Part shown: positions 26,672 to 34,073 of the stretch, piece after piece | How positions within the stretch are numbered: position 1 is the stretch's first letter | How the letters are laid out: each line of letters begins with the position of its first letter | From: Stackebrandtia albiflava | GTDB lineage: Bacteria > Actinomycetota > Actinomycetes > Mycobacteriales > Micromonosporaceae | Assembly: GCF_007994225.1 (NCBI RefSeq) | Contig: NZ_VLLL01000006.1 | Coordinates: 620,001-684,000 of the forward strand | Direction: 5' to 3' | Length of the DNA: 64,000 nucleotides | Translations under genes and position numbers: made by a program | Notes under the pieces: generated by a model | Database searches by the model: none | The model's input: the letters and a program-made list of their open reading frames with translations, nothing else | Told to the model about the DNA's origin: nothing

Positions 26672-27471
26672 CGACCCGGAACGCCCGATTCCAGCAGTGG
26701 CAGGCACTCCTCACCAACCGCGCGAAACGCCAACGCCTCGGAGAGATGCTGGTGCAGGGCGTGCGTCCCATCAACTGCGCCCGCGCGAACGGCTGGCGGT
26801 TCTCGACCCTGCTGTACAACGCGCAGGCGCGCCTGTCGAACTGGGCGAGCGAGACACTGCGCGAGGTCGACGCCGAGCAGGTCGCGGTGGCCCCCGACCT
26901 GCTGGCCGAACTGGGCGACAAGGCCGAGACCGTCCCCGAGTTGCTGGCGGTGGTGAAGCTCCCCGCCGACGACCTGAACCGGCTCGGCACCGGGCCGGAC
27001 TTCCTCGGCGTCGCGTTCGACCGCCCCGGCAACCCCGGGAACATCGGGACCCTGTTGCGGTCCGCCGACGCGTTCGGCGCGACCGCCTTCCTCACCACCG
27101 GACACGCCGCCGACCCCTACGACCCGCGTGCCGTCCGCGCCTCGACGGGCTCGGTGTTCGCGGTCCCGACCGTTCGGGCCGAGTCCTCCGGCCAGGTCGC
27201 GGACTGGCTGGCCGGTACCGGGGTGCGGATCGTCGGCACCGACGAGCACGCCGAGACCGAACTGACCGACTACGACTTCACCCGCCCGACCCTCGTCGTC
27301 GTGGGCAACGAGACCGCCGGGATGTCCCGTCAGTGGCGGGACGCCGTCGACGTGATGCTGCGCATCCCGATCGGCGGGGCGGCGAGCTCCCTCAACGCCG
27401 CCACCGCCGGGTCGATAGTGCTGTACGAGGCCGCCAGGGCGCGCGTCAACGGGCGAGTACCCGGTCGATGA
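26668..27471 (+). CDS. TrmH/SpoU family RNA 2'-O-methyltransferase
   Basis: A 267-residue SPOUT methylase that would use S-adenosylmethionine to methylate a ribose in rRNA or tRNA. The C-terminal half has the knot motifs: FDRPGNPGNIGTLLRSADAFGA (motif 1), VVGNETAGMS (motif 2) and IPIGGAASSLNAATAGSIVLYEA (motif 3). The N-terminal roughly 110 residues replace the usual substrate-binding domain and match no fold I recognise. It could resemble thiostrepton-resistance-type methylases, but the target is unknown. It starts inside the stop of the 9-residue leader. It overlaps the convergent lipase gene by 26 bp. Confidence 0.88.
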   Translation: MTTRNARFQQWQALLTNRAKRQRLGEMLVQGVRPINCARANGWRFSTLLYNAQARLSNWASETLREVDAEQVAVAPDLLAELGDKAETVPELLAVVKLPADDLNRLGTGPDFLGVAFDRPGNPGNIGTLLRSADAFGATAFLTTGHAADPYDPRAVRASTGSVFAVPTVRAESSGQVADWLAGTGVRIVGTDEHAETELTDYDFTRPTLVVVGNETAGMSRQWRDAVDVMLRIPIGGAASSLNAATAGSIVLYEAARARVNGRVPGR

Positions 27472-28258
27472 AACCGGTGACGTCGGTCAGGACCTCGTCC
27501 CGGTTCGTCTCGTTGAACACCTCGTGCCGCGCGTCCGGATAGATCCGTTCGGTGAGGTCGTCGCCTCGGATCGTCTCCACGCCCGCGCGGGTCGCGGGCA
27601 ACGGCACCAGGGAGTCGGCCTCACCGTGTACCCACAGTGTCGGCAGGTCACCGAGCCGGCCACCCGAGTCGATCTGCTTGAGGCACCGGTCGAGCGCGGC
27701 CAGCAGCGGCCGTTTGAACGGGCCGTGCCACACCAGCGGGTCGGCCTGGTAACGCTCGCCGACCTCCGGATCCCGCGACAGGGTGGACACGTCGATGGGT
27801 GAGAACGGGATCTCCGGCAGGTCCAGCAGGGAGGTGGCCTCCCGCCAGGAACCGAGCACCGGACCCGACAGCACGAGGGCGGCCAGGGTGGCGCGATACC
27901 GCTGGGCGTAGGCGGCGGCGATCATGCCGCCCATCGAGTGCCCGATGAGGACCACCGGGAGCCCGGGATGGCGTTCCCGTGCGTACTCGTCGACGCGGTG
28001 GAGGTCGGCGACCACGTCCGCGTAGTCCTCGATGACGACCCGGTCGCCCTCGGACCGGCCGTGCCCCTGATGGTCGGGGCCGAACACCGCGGCGCCGTGC
28101 GCGACGAGCCGTTCCGCCACGTACTCGTACCGTCCGATGTGTTCGCCGTAGCCGTGGACGAGCAGCGCCACGTACCGCGCCGACCCGTTCGGCCACTCCC
28201 GCGCCGTGATCTGACCCCTCGCGCCCGCGAAGCTCCATTCCCGCGACATGCCGGCCAC
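27446..28258 (-). CDS. Alpha/beta hydrolase, monoacylglycerol lipase type
   Basis: A 270-residue serine hydrolase with LLVHGYGEHIGRYEYVAERL and the nucleophile elbow GHSMGG, both typical of monoacylglycerol lipases and lysophospholipases; the acid is in WVHGEADSLVP, the His in DARHEVFNE. No signal peptide, so probably cytosolic. Substrate is inferred from family only. The start is ATG 28258 or ATG 28249 (MSREW...). Confidence 0.9.
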   Translation of the reverse strand: MAGMSREWSFAGARGQITAREWPNGSARYVALLVHGYGEHIGRYEYVAERLVAHGAAVFGPDHQGHGRSEGDRVVIEDYADVVADLHRVDEYARERHPGLPVVLIGHSMGGMIAAAYAQRYRATLAALVLSGPVLGSWREATSLLDLPEIPFSPIDVSTLSRDPEVGERYQADPLVWHGPFKRPLLAALDRCLKQIDSGGRLGDLPTLWVHGEADSLVPLPATRAGVETIRGDDLTERIYPDARHEVFNETNRDEVLTDVTGFIDRVLAR

Positions 28259-28484
28259 CTCTCTCGTGAATCGGGCGTCCCAGCCTAATCGCCGCCGCGA
28301 GGCGGGACCCGCCCGTCGCCGCCACGGCCGGGCCGGCCGGGAGGGTGGCGGAGGGAGCCGCCGACGCGACTCGTCAGCGGGCGGTTCTCGCCTCCGATAC
28401 GGCGATCACCGCACCGCCGGACGGCACGCCGTCTCCGATACCCGATCGCACCGCAGGGGGGCGACGGGTACGCTATCCGGTCGA

Positions 28485-28560
28485 GGGCCCTTAGCTCAAT
28501 TGGCAGAGCTGCGGACTTTTAATCCGTAGGTTCCGGGTTCGAGCCCCGGGGGGCCTACCA
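28485..28560 (+). tRNA. tRNA-Lys (anticodon UUU), CCA encoded
   Basis: 76 bases including CCA. D arm GCTC-AATTGGCA-GAGC, anticodon loop CTTTTAA with TTT at 28518-28520, T arm CCGGG-TTCGAGC-CCCGG, discriminator A. The acceptor stem GGGCCCT / GGGGCCT has G-U pairs at both ends (1-72 and 7-66), which is a little unusual. A hairpin at 28577-28614 follows. Confidence 0.95.
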
Positions 28561-28576
28561 GATGTGAGCACGAAGA

Positions 28577-28614
28577 ACGCCCATCTACCAGGTCATTCAC
28601 CGGTAGGTGGGCGT
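28577..28614 (+). terminator. Hairpin after tRNA-Lys
   Basis: ACGCCCATCTACC (28577-28589) pairs with GGTAGGTGGGCGT (28602-28614), 13 pairs with one G-U, 16 bases past the CCA end. Confidence 0.75.
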
Positions 28615-28828
28615 CATGTCGTGTACGGCCGAGTCCGGTTGGGCGCGGTGTCATCCGGGTGGCTGTGCCCAGTACGTGCCCGATCGGTCCGTCGTTCGTT
28701 CGGCTCCTGTCACTCCGCCCGGCCTGGATGCGACTGGCGGCGGGGGCCGGATGACGGAGGCTGACGCCGGTCCCGCTCGGTCGCGGCGGCCCGCCACCGG
28801 GCCAACCGCCCCGCCAGGCACGACGAGG

Positions 28829-28861
28829 CCCCGTGAACGGGAGTCGATCCCGTCCACGGGG
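28829..28861. terminator. Hairpin, probable terminator
   Basis: CCCCGTGAACGGGA (28829-28842) pairs with TCCCGTCCACGGGG (28848-28861) with one mismatch and loop gtcga. It lies about 160 bases past the stop of the minus-strand Cys-rich peptide gene. Confidence 0.5.
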
Positions 28862-29023
28862 CTGAATGCGCGTGATCTCGTGCCGGTCGGCGCCGGCGCG
28901 AGATCGGCTCAAATGGGCGTGGCCGTATCGGCGAGTGGTTCGACCCGACGGTGCGGGCGCCGCAGGCCACGCCGGTGAGGGGAACCCGCGCGGTGAGATC
29001 CGGGCGGACTCACCCTCGCCGGA

Positions 29024-29182
29024 CTAGATGCACACACAGACCTTGCTGCAGCCGGTGCTGGTGCAGCAGCGCTTCCAGCAGTTCTCGGAGCAGACCGCCC
29101 ACCAGCAGGTGTCGGCCGCCGCGGTGGTCTGCGGGGCGAGGCGCTCCAGGGCGCGGTCGGCGATCCGGTTGATCAACTTCAT
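29024..29182 (-). CDS. Cys-rich 52-residue peptide, possible RiPP-type precursor
   Basis: ATG 29182 is preceded by the RBS AAAGG at about 8 bases. The peptide opens MKLINRIADRALERLAPQ, an amphipathic leader-like helix, passes TTAAA, and ends in a 28-residue core with eight cysteines and Trp pairs (TCWWAVCSENCWKRCC ... CSKVCVCI). Leader plus Cys-rich core is the look of a post-translationally modified peptide or a disulfide-rich peptide. I recall similar MKxxxRIADRxL leaders in other actinomycetes, but no named family. No modification enzyme, protease or transporter adjoins it, so a modified product is speculative. Confidence 0.7.
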   Translation of the reverse strand: MKLINRIADRALERLAPQTTAAADTCWWAVCSENCWKRCCTSTGCSKVCVCI

Positions 29183-29549
29183 TCTGGGAACCTTTCTGTC
29201 GTCGGCCTTCCGGCCGGGTTTCACGCCGTCGAGGTCGTCTCCCGGGGGAGATGGACGGGCGGGGATCCCTCGTGGGCACGGGGGACTCGCCACGTCCCAC
29301 GACCGTGGGGCATAGGCGTGGTGGGGACGTCGGAGGCTCGCCGGTCGAGACGGTCCGGTCCGGTGACCTGGTGCCGTGGGCGATCGGCGTTCCTCGGTCC
29401 ACACCGCGCGCGACTCTACTCGTCCCGTGCCACAACGAATCCCGTCACGGAACGTCGCCGCCGACGCGGGGTGCCGCCGTCCCGTGGACACGACTTCTTC
29501 GTCGCGCCACCGCGTCGCCGTTCACCGTGGCGGGACGTTCCGTCCACAC
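29183..29549. other. Intergenic region upstream of the Cys-rich peptide
   Basis: No gene seen. It should contain the peptide promoter on the minus strand and the 3' end of the SMI1-like gene. No clear promoter or hairpin recognised. Confidence 0.5.
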
Positions 29550-30209
29550 TCAGGCCGAGACCTCGCGGTATCGGGCGATGTACTCAGTGGCCACGTCGGG
29601 CAACGGGGTGCCGTCGGTCGTGGCGAACCAGACCTCGTTCTCCAACCAGAATCGGCACAGGAACACCTCGAACGTCTCCGCGCAGAAGCAGATCGCCTCC
29701 GGGTCACACGGACCGGGTTCGGCGTCGGTGCCGTGGAAGTCGGGGGAGCACACCACGGCGTGGTCACCGCCTTCGGTGTCATGCAGGTACCAGAACAGGC
29801 AGCCCTGCTGGTCGGAGAGGAACCGGATCAGGTGCCCGCCGCCGACGGGCGAGGCGACCGGGCCGGTGTCGAGGTCGATGAAGCACGCGGTGTTCGACCT
29901 GACGCGTCTCTGCAGCGACGAGGTCGCCATGAAGCGGTCGAACGCGGGCGGAAGCGTTACCGCCGCACGGGCGCAGGCCTCCCGCAGCGACGGCAACGAC
30001 TCAGAGGCGTTGCCGGCGACGCTCCACTCGTCGGATACCGGCCGGTCGGCGAGCCAGCTCAGGTCACCGGTCATCGGGAACGGCACCGGCGGTAGGTCGC
30101 CGAAGCCGTAGCGGCCGTACGTGCCCATCCTGGGGCGGGCCTCGATGTCCGCCGCGGTCAGATCCGTTCCCCACCAGTACGGCGAGAACGGGGATTCTTC
30201 TGCTTTCAC
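29550..30209 (-). CDS. SMI1/KNR4 (SUKH)-like protein
   Basis: A 219-residue cytosolic protein. The segment LPPAFDRFMATSSLQRRV and the later LIRFLSDQQGCLFWYLHDTEGGDHAVV resemble the SMI1/KNR4 (SUKH) fold, in which such proteins often serve as immunity proteins to nuclease-type toxins. No toxin gene lies beside it, so a different role is possible. It is the gene upstream of the Cys-rich peptide on the same strand, 367 bp away, so a shared transcript is uncertain. Confidence 0.65.
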   Translation of the reverse strand: MKAEESPFSPYWWGTDLTAADIEARPRMGTYGRYGFGDLPPVPFPMTGDLSWLADRPVSDEWSVAGNASESLPSLREACARAAVTLPPAFDRFMATSSLQRRVRSNTACFIDLDTGPVASPVGGGHLIRFLSDQQGCLFWYLHDTEGGDHAVVCSPDFHGTDAEPGPCDPEAICFCAETFEVFLCRFWLENEVWFATTDGTPLPDVATEYIARYREVSA

Positions 30210-30511
30210 GACTCGATGATCTCGGATCCGTACGACATCGGGCGGGTTGCCGGCGGGTGCCGGCCGGGTTACGCCTCAGTGGAGGGAGGCGCGGTGCGGA
30301 GTGTGAGCCGGGTCATGCCCGGGTTCGACCGGGTGGTGCGTGGCCAGGTGTCCTCCGTTGTGGACTGTTGTGCGCGGACCGGGTAGTCGGCCGTTCGTCC
30401 TATGCGGCATCGTTCGTTCGTCTATGGCGGCATAAACCCTTTTGCTGTGAGGCTGGCCGATATCTGGATCCATCAATGGCACCTTCGGGTGTCGCACACC
30501 GAAAGGAACCG
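30210..30511. other. Promoter region of the endonuclease gene
   Basis: A 302-bp region without a gene. It holds two direct repeats at 30393-30410 and 30416-30433, the A/T-rich CATAAACCC stretch just after them, and the RBS GAAAGGA at 30501-30507. Confidence 0.55.
30393..30433. promoter_or_regulatory. Direct repeats upstream of the endonuclease gene
   Basis: GTTCGTCCTATGCGGCAT (30393-30410) and GTTCGTCTATGGCGGCAT (30416-30433) are 18-base near-identical repeats with a 23-base period. They lie 80-120 bp before the start codon, a usual place for activator sites. The binding factor is unknown. Confidence 0.45.
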
Positions 30512-31690
30512 ATGCCGATGCGACTCACCCGTAAAGGGGTGGCGTTGACGGCGGGCCTGGTCCTCGGATCGTCCATGGTGTTGGCGCCGATCGCGTTCGC
30601 CGCCGAGACGACGGACGCCCCCGCCGACTACTACGCGCCCGCGGAGGGCAAGACCGGTCAGGAACTCAAGGCCGCGCTGCACGACATCATCGACGACCAC
30701 ACGACGTTGTCGTACAGCGAGGTCAAGACCGCGATCCCCTACACCGACGCGGACCCGGCCACCTCCGGAAACGTCATCCTGTTGTACACCGGACGCTCCG
30801 AACCAAACGGCGGCGACTGGAACCGCGAACACGTCTGGGCCAAGAGCCACGGTGACTTCGGTACTGCGATCGGCCCCGGCACCGATCTGCATCACCTGCG
30901 CCCCACCGACATGGACGTCAACTCCTCACGCGGCAACCTCGACTTCGACAACGGCGGTGAGGAACTCGACATCGCTCCCGGCAACTACCGGGACGGCGAC
31001 TCCTTCGAGCCGCGTGACGAGGTCAAGGGCGACGTCGCCCGGATGATCCTGTACATGACGGTCCGCTACGAGGGTGACGACAGCCATCCGGACCTGGAGC
31101 CGAACGACGACGTCGAGAACGGCAGCGCTCCCTTCCACGGCCGGCTGTCCGTCCTGATGGACTGGTCGCGGTCCGACCCGCCGGACGCCTTCGAGAAGAA
31201 CCGCAACGAGGTGATCTTCGACCGGTTCCAGCACAACCGGAACCCGTTCATCGACCACCCCGAGTGGGTGGACGCGATCTGGGGCGACCCGACGGACCCA
31301 CCCACGGACCCGACCGATCCGCCCACGGACCCGACCGATCCGCCCGCCGAGTGTGGTGGCACGAGTACCGAGTCCACCCCGATCGGCGACAACCGCATCG
31401 TCACCAGTGACATCGCGGTCTCCGGTTGTCCGGGTGCCGCGTCCAGCGCGAGCACGGTGAGCGTCGAGATCACGCATCCCGATCGCGGGGAGTTGTCGAT
31501 CTACCTGTACGCCCCGGACGGCTCGTACTACGTGCTCAAGCGGAACGGCGACTCCGGCGCGAACCTGTCGGAGACGTACACGGTCGATCTGGACACCGAG
31601 GACGGTGACGGCACCTGGACGCTGAGCGTCAAGGACTACGCCTCCGGCAACACGGGAACCATCGACTCGTGGAGTCTCGACCTGGCGTAG
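30512..31690 (+). CDS. Secreted endonuclease I with C-terminal P-domain
   Basis: About 392 residues: signal peptide (AFAAE cleavage near 29), then an EndA/endonuclease I domain with the catalytic WNREHVWAKSHG and DLHHLRPTDMDVNSSRGNLDF, both hallmarks of the family. A linker of DPTDPPT repeats follows, then a proprotein-convertase-type P-domain (VSVEITHPDRGELSIYLYAPDG ... SWSLDLA). It should cut extracellular DNA or RNA, for nutrient supply or competition; the P-domain may stabilise or target it. Start ATG 30512 or 30518. DNA of the linker is itself a 21-bp repeat. Confidence 0.9.
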   Translation: MPMRLTRKGVALTAGLVLGSSMVLAPIAFAAETTDAPADYYAPAEGKTGQELKAALHDIIDDHTTLSYSEVKTAIPYTDADPATSGNVILLYTGRSEPNGGDWNREHVWAKSHGDFGTAIGPGTDLHHLRPTDMDVNSSRGNLDFDNGGEELDIAPGNYRDGDSFEPRDEVKGDVARMILYMTVRYEGDDSHPDLEPNDDVENGSAPFHGRLSVLMDWSRSDPPDAFEKNRNEVIFDRFQHNRNPFIDHPEWVDAIWGDPTDPPTDPTDPPTDPTDPPAECGGTSTESTPIGDNRIVTSDIAVSGCPGAASSASTVSVEITHPDRGELSIYLYAPDGSYYVLKRNGDSGANLSETYTVDLDTEDGDGTWTLSVKDYASGNTGTIDSWSLDLA

Positions 31691-31797
31691 CGGTCGTCGG
31701 CGCACCCGTCGTCCCGCCGTGCGTCGTTCCTCGGCATCGAGGGTTCCGCGTGCCACCCCGGTACGCGGGACCCTCGACGCCGCGGCGGAGCCCCGCA

Positions 31798-32313
31798 TCA
31801 GACGGCCGGTGTGAAACCCTGCCACGCGCCCGGCCCCCACTGCCGCTCGATCTCGTCGCGCACCCCCGGAATGAGCGCGAGCGCCTGGGCCGCCGCGACG
31901 CCCTGCCGGTGCCAGCGCACCCGGTCGGCGCTGAACCGCACGGGTCCCGAGATCGTGGAGTTGAAGGTGTGTAGCAGATCGTGGAACCGGCGCAGGTTCA
32001 CCGCGTCTACGTGCCACTGGTCCGATTTGCACACGATCACCGACAGGTCCGCGATCATGACGGCCAGGTCTCCCGGTTGCCCGGCGGGGCGGCGGCACGC
32101 CTGTGTGAGCAGTGCGTCGAATCGGTCCAACAGGTCGTGGGCGTCGTCGTACACCGGCCGGTGCACCCGCCACCAGTTCCGGTAACCCTCGTCGGGGGCG
32201 GTGCGATGGTGGTTCCAGAACCACCGCCACACGAGCGGGCGGAGTGACGGCGCGACCACCGTCAACAGTAGACCGCTCATCAGGATCAACCCGGCCTCGG
32301 CCATGGTCGTCAT
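31798..32313 (-). CDS. Hypothetical protein with N-terminal membrane segment
   Basis: A 171-residue protein with one hydrophobic segment at about residues 5-27 (AGLILMSGLLLTVVAPSL) and a helical remainder. No family recognised. A Trp- and His-rich part (VWRWFWNHHRTAPDEGYRNWW) follows the membrane segment. The gene starts at ATG 32313; upstream is the long gap to 33139. The similar composition of other small membrane proteins here does not point to homology. Function unknown. Confidence 0.7.
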   Translation of the reverse strand: MTTMAEAGLILMSGLLLTVVAPSLRPLVWRWFWNHHRTAPDEGYRNWWRVHRPVYDDAHDLLDRFDALLTQACRRPAGQPGDLAVMIADLSVIVCKSDQWHVDAVNLRRFHDLLHTFNSTISGPVRFSADRVRWHRQGVAAAQALALIPGVRDEIERQWGPGAWQGFTPAV

Positions 32314-33139
32314 TCCTCACTGTCAGTCGTCTCCGGCGACGCGACACCGCCCGCTGCGACGGGTGGTGTGCCGGATTGCGGGAAATCATTGAATTAACGA
32401 TTCGGTCCGTGGATCGCCTGTTGGGCGGGATGCCTTGTAGGGCAGCCGTTCTCGGTCGGAGTGATTCGTGTGGAATGTGATGGTTCACGGGCTCGTCCGG
32501 CCGCTCACGAGCCCGGGGCTGACCGGTCCGCGTGTCGTGATACCGGGTAGCGTCGTTTAACGAGCTGAGGCCAGGCGGCGTTCGGCGTTGGCGATCCGTA
32601 CATCTCCGACAGCCTCCGTCCCTTGTCAGTTGTGGACACCGCCGCCCGGCCTCCGCCGGCGGCCCCCTACTGCGAATAGGGGGTCGCCCTTTCCCGGGCG
32701 GCGCAGCGGCGCGCACCGGTCCGGAAACGGCCGTCGCCGACCGGGTTCCGGGCGATCAGAGGATAAACGATAGCCCGCAATTCATCGGCGTGAATGCGCG
32801 CCATGGTGAATCCCTTGTCTGCATTGAATCACAATGCGACGGACACCCGGCGGCCCGCGTGCGTGGCGGGTGAAGCAGCAGGTGGGGGCGGCGAACGGCC
32901 TCGCGCTCGGTGGTTCCGGGAATGGCGCCTTAACAGTACCGACGTACCGTATTCCCTCGTGGAATTCCCGTGAAGGATATTCGCGTCGGGGAATCGGGGA
33001 AGTCCTATCGGGATACCGGAATCACCGGGAACAGAAACCGTTTCCCGCGCAATTCCCGCAGCGTGTCGCGCTCATATCGGGCCACGCCCGGACGTGCCGA
33101 ATCCCGCCGCCGCGGCCGTGGAGGGTGTGCAATACCGGA
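32314..33139. other. Long intergenic region with short GGGAAT repeats
   Basis: 826 bp without a gene I can support; it is less GC-rich than its surroundings. It holds a hairpin CCCCCTA (32663-32669) / TAGGGGG (32677-32683), and five exact GGGAAT or ATTCCC hexamers between 32918 and 33057 with several near copies. Frames crossing it have no protein-like composition. Confidence 0.6.
32663..32683. terminator. Hairpin in the intergenic region
   Basis: CCCCCTA at 32663-32669 pairs with TAGGGGG at 32677-32683 (loop ctgcgaa); flanking bases extend the pairing to GGCC/GGTC weakly. It could end a transcript from either side. Confidence 0.4.
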
Positions 33140-33997
33140 ATGTCAGACATGACCGGTTCACCGGGTGGCCCGCCCGGCGAATGGCCGCCGGAACAGGCGG
33201 CCGCCGAGACGAGGCCACCGAGACGGCCGGAGGTGCCGCCGCCCGCCGAGCTGCCCTCACGCACCCGTCCCGCCCGCCCGCTACGGCCCGACACGCCGAC
33301 CGGTGAGGCGGCACCGCCGCCGGCGGCGCTGCCCGCGTTGTTCGGGACACCGAGCCCGCTTCCCGCGAGCGAGGCCCCGCAACAGCGGGCCGCCGAACCG
33401 TCGGAGTCGGTCGGCCGGATCCACGCCATGTGGGAGTCCGCCGACGAACGCGCCACGCCGCGACCGCCGTCGCCCCGGGCGCGTCGCCCGCCGGGTGAGC
33501 CCGCCCGGCCGCCACGTTCACCGCTGTTGGTGTTCCCGGCGGTCATCCTGCTGGCGGGTGTCGCCGCCTTCTTCAGCTGGGTGTCGGCCGCGCCGTTCTG
33601 GATGTCGGTGGGTCACCACGTCGAAGGCCGGGTCACCGTGCAGCGCTGCGAGGCCGAGGGATTCGCGCCGCGCTGCGAGGGGCGGTTCGCGCCCGAGGGG
33701 GGCGGCGACTCGGTGCCCGCCATGCGGATCACCGGGGACAGCCGGGCCGAACGCCCCGGCGAGACCGTCGCGGCACTGGCGGTCTCACGGGAGTCCCACG
33801 CCGTCTACATCGGGGACGACACCGGCCTGGTACTGCGTTGGGCACTGGGACTGGCGATGGTCGTCGGATGCGGCTTCGGAGTCGCGGGGGTCACCGGGGC
33901 GTGGCGTTTCACGGGGCGCCGCCGCCTGGGGGCACTGGGAGTGAGCGTGACGGGACCGTTGCTAATCTGGCTGGGGGCGCTGGCGATGACCTGGTGA
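33140..33997 (+). CDS. Pro-rich membrane protein, unknown
   Basis: About 285 residues. The first 125 are low-complexity Pro/Ala/Arg with few hydrophobics, probably disordered and cytosolic. Two membrane segments follow (about 128-150, LLVFPAVILLAGVAAFFSWV; and 230-262), with a roughly 75-residue loop between them holding two Cys (VQRCEAEGFAPRCEG), which may be outside the membrane. ATG 33140 or ATG 33149 may start it. The PBP gene follows in the same direction 76 bp later. No family recognised. Confidence 0.7.
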   Translation: MSDMTGSPGGPPGEWPPEQAAAETRPPRRPEVPPPAELPSRTRPARPLRPDTPTGEAAPPPAALPALFGTPSPLPASEAPQQRAAEPSESVGRIHAMWESADERATPRPPSPRARRPPGEPARPPRSPLLVFPAVILLAGVAAFFSWVSAAPFWMSVGHHVEGRVTVQRCEAEGFAPRCEGRFAPEGGGDSVPAMRITGDSRAERPGETVAALAVSRESHAVYIGDDTGLVLRWALGLAMVVGCGFGVAGVTGAWRFTGRRRLGALGVSVTGPLLIWLGALAMTW

Positions 33998-34073
33998 CAC
34001 CGCACACCACCGCCAACCTGGCGTTCGGGGGGCGGCGTCTCATCCACGTACGGTGGTGCGCGGAGGTGACGAT

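Larger units (their letters stand above)
28561..29023. other. Intergenic region after tRNA-Lys
   Basis: No convincing gene. It contains the tRNA terminator (28577-28614) and a second hairpin at 28829-28861, which lies downstream of the minus-strand Cys-rich peptide gene and may be its terminator. Confidence 0.55.

Noticed and set aside
28829..28861. Stem resembling a tRNA T arm
   Set aside because: No D or anticodon arm or acceptor stem around it; a plain hairpin.
31300..31345. 21-bp DNA repeat in the endonuclease gene
   Set aside because: It encodes the DPTDPPT linker and needs no separate explanation.
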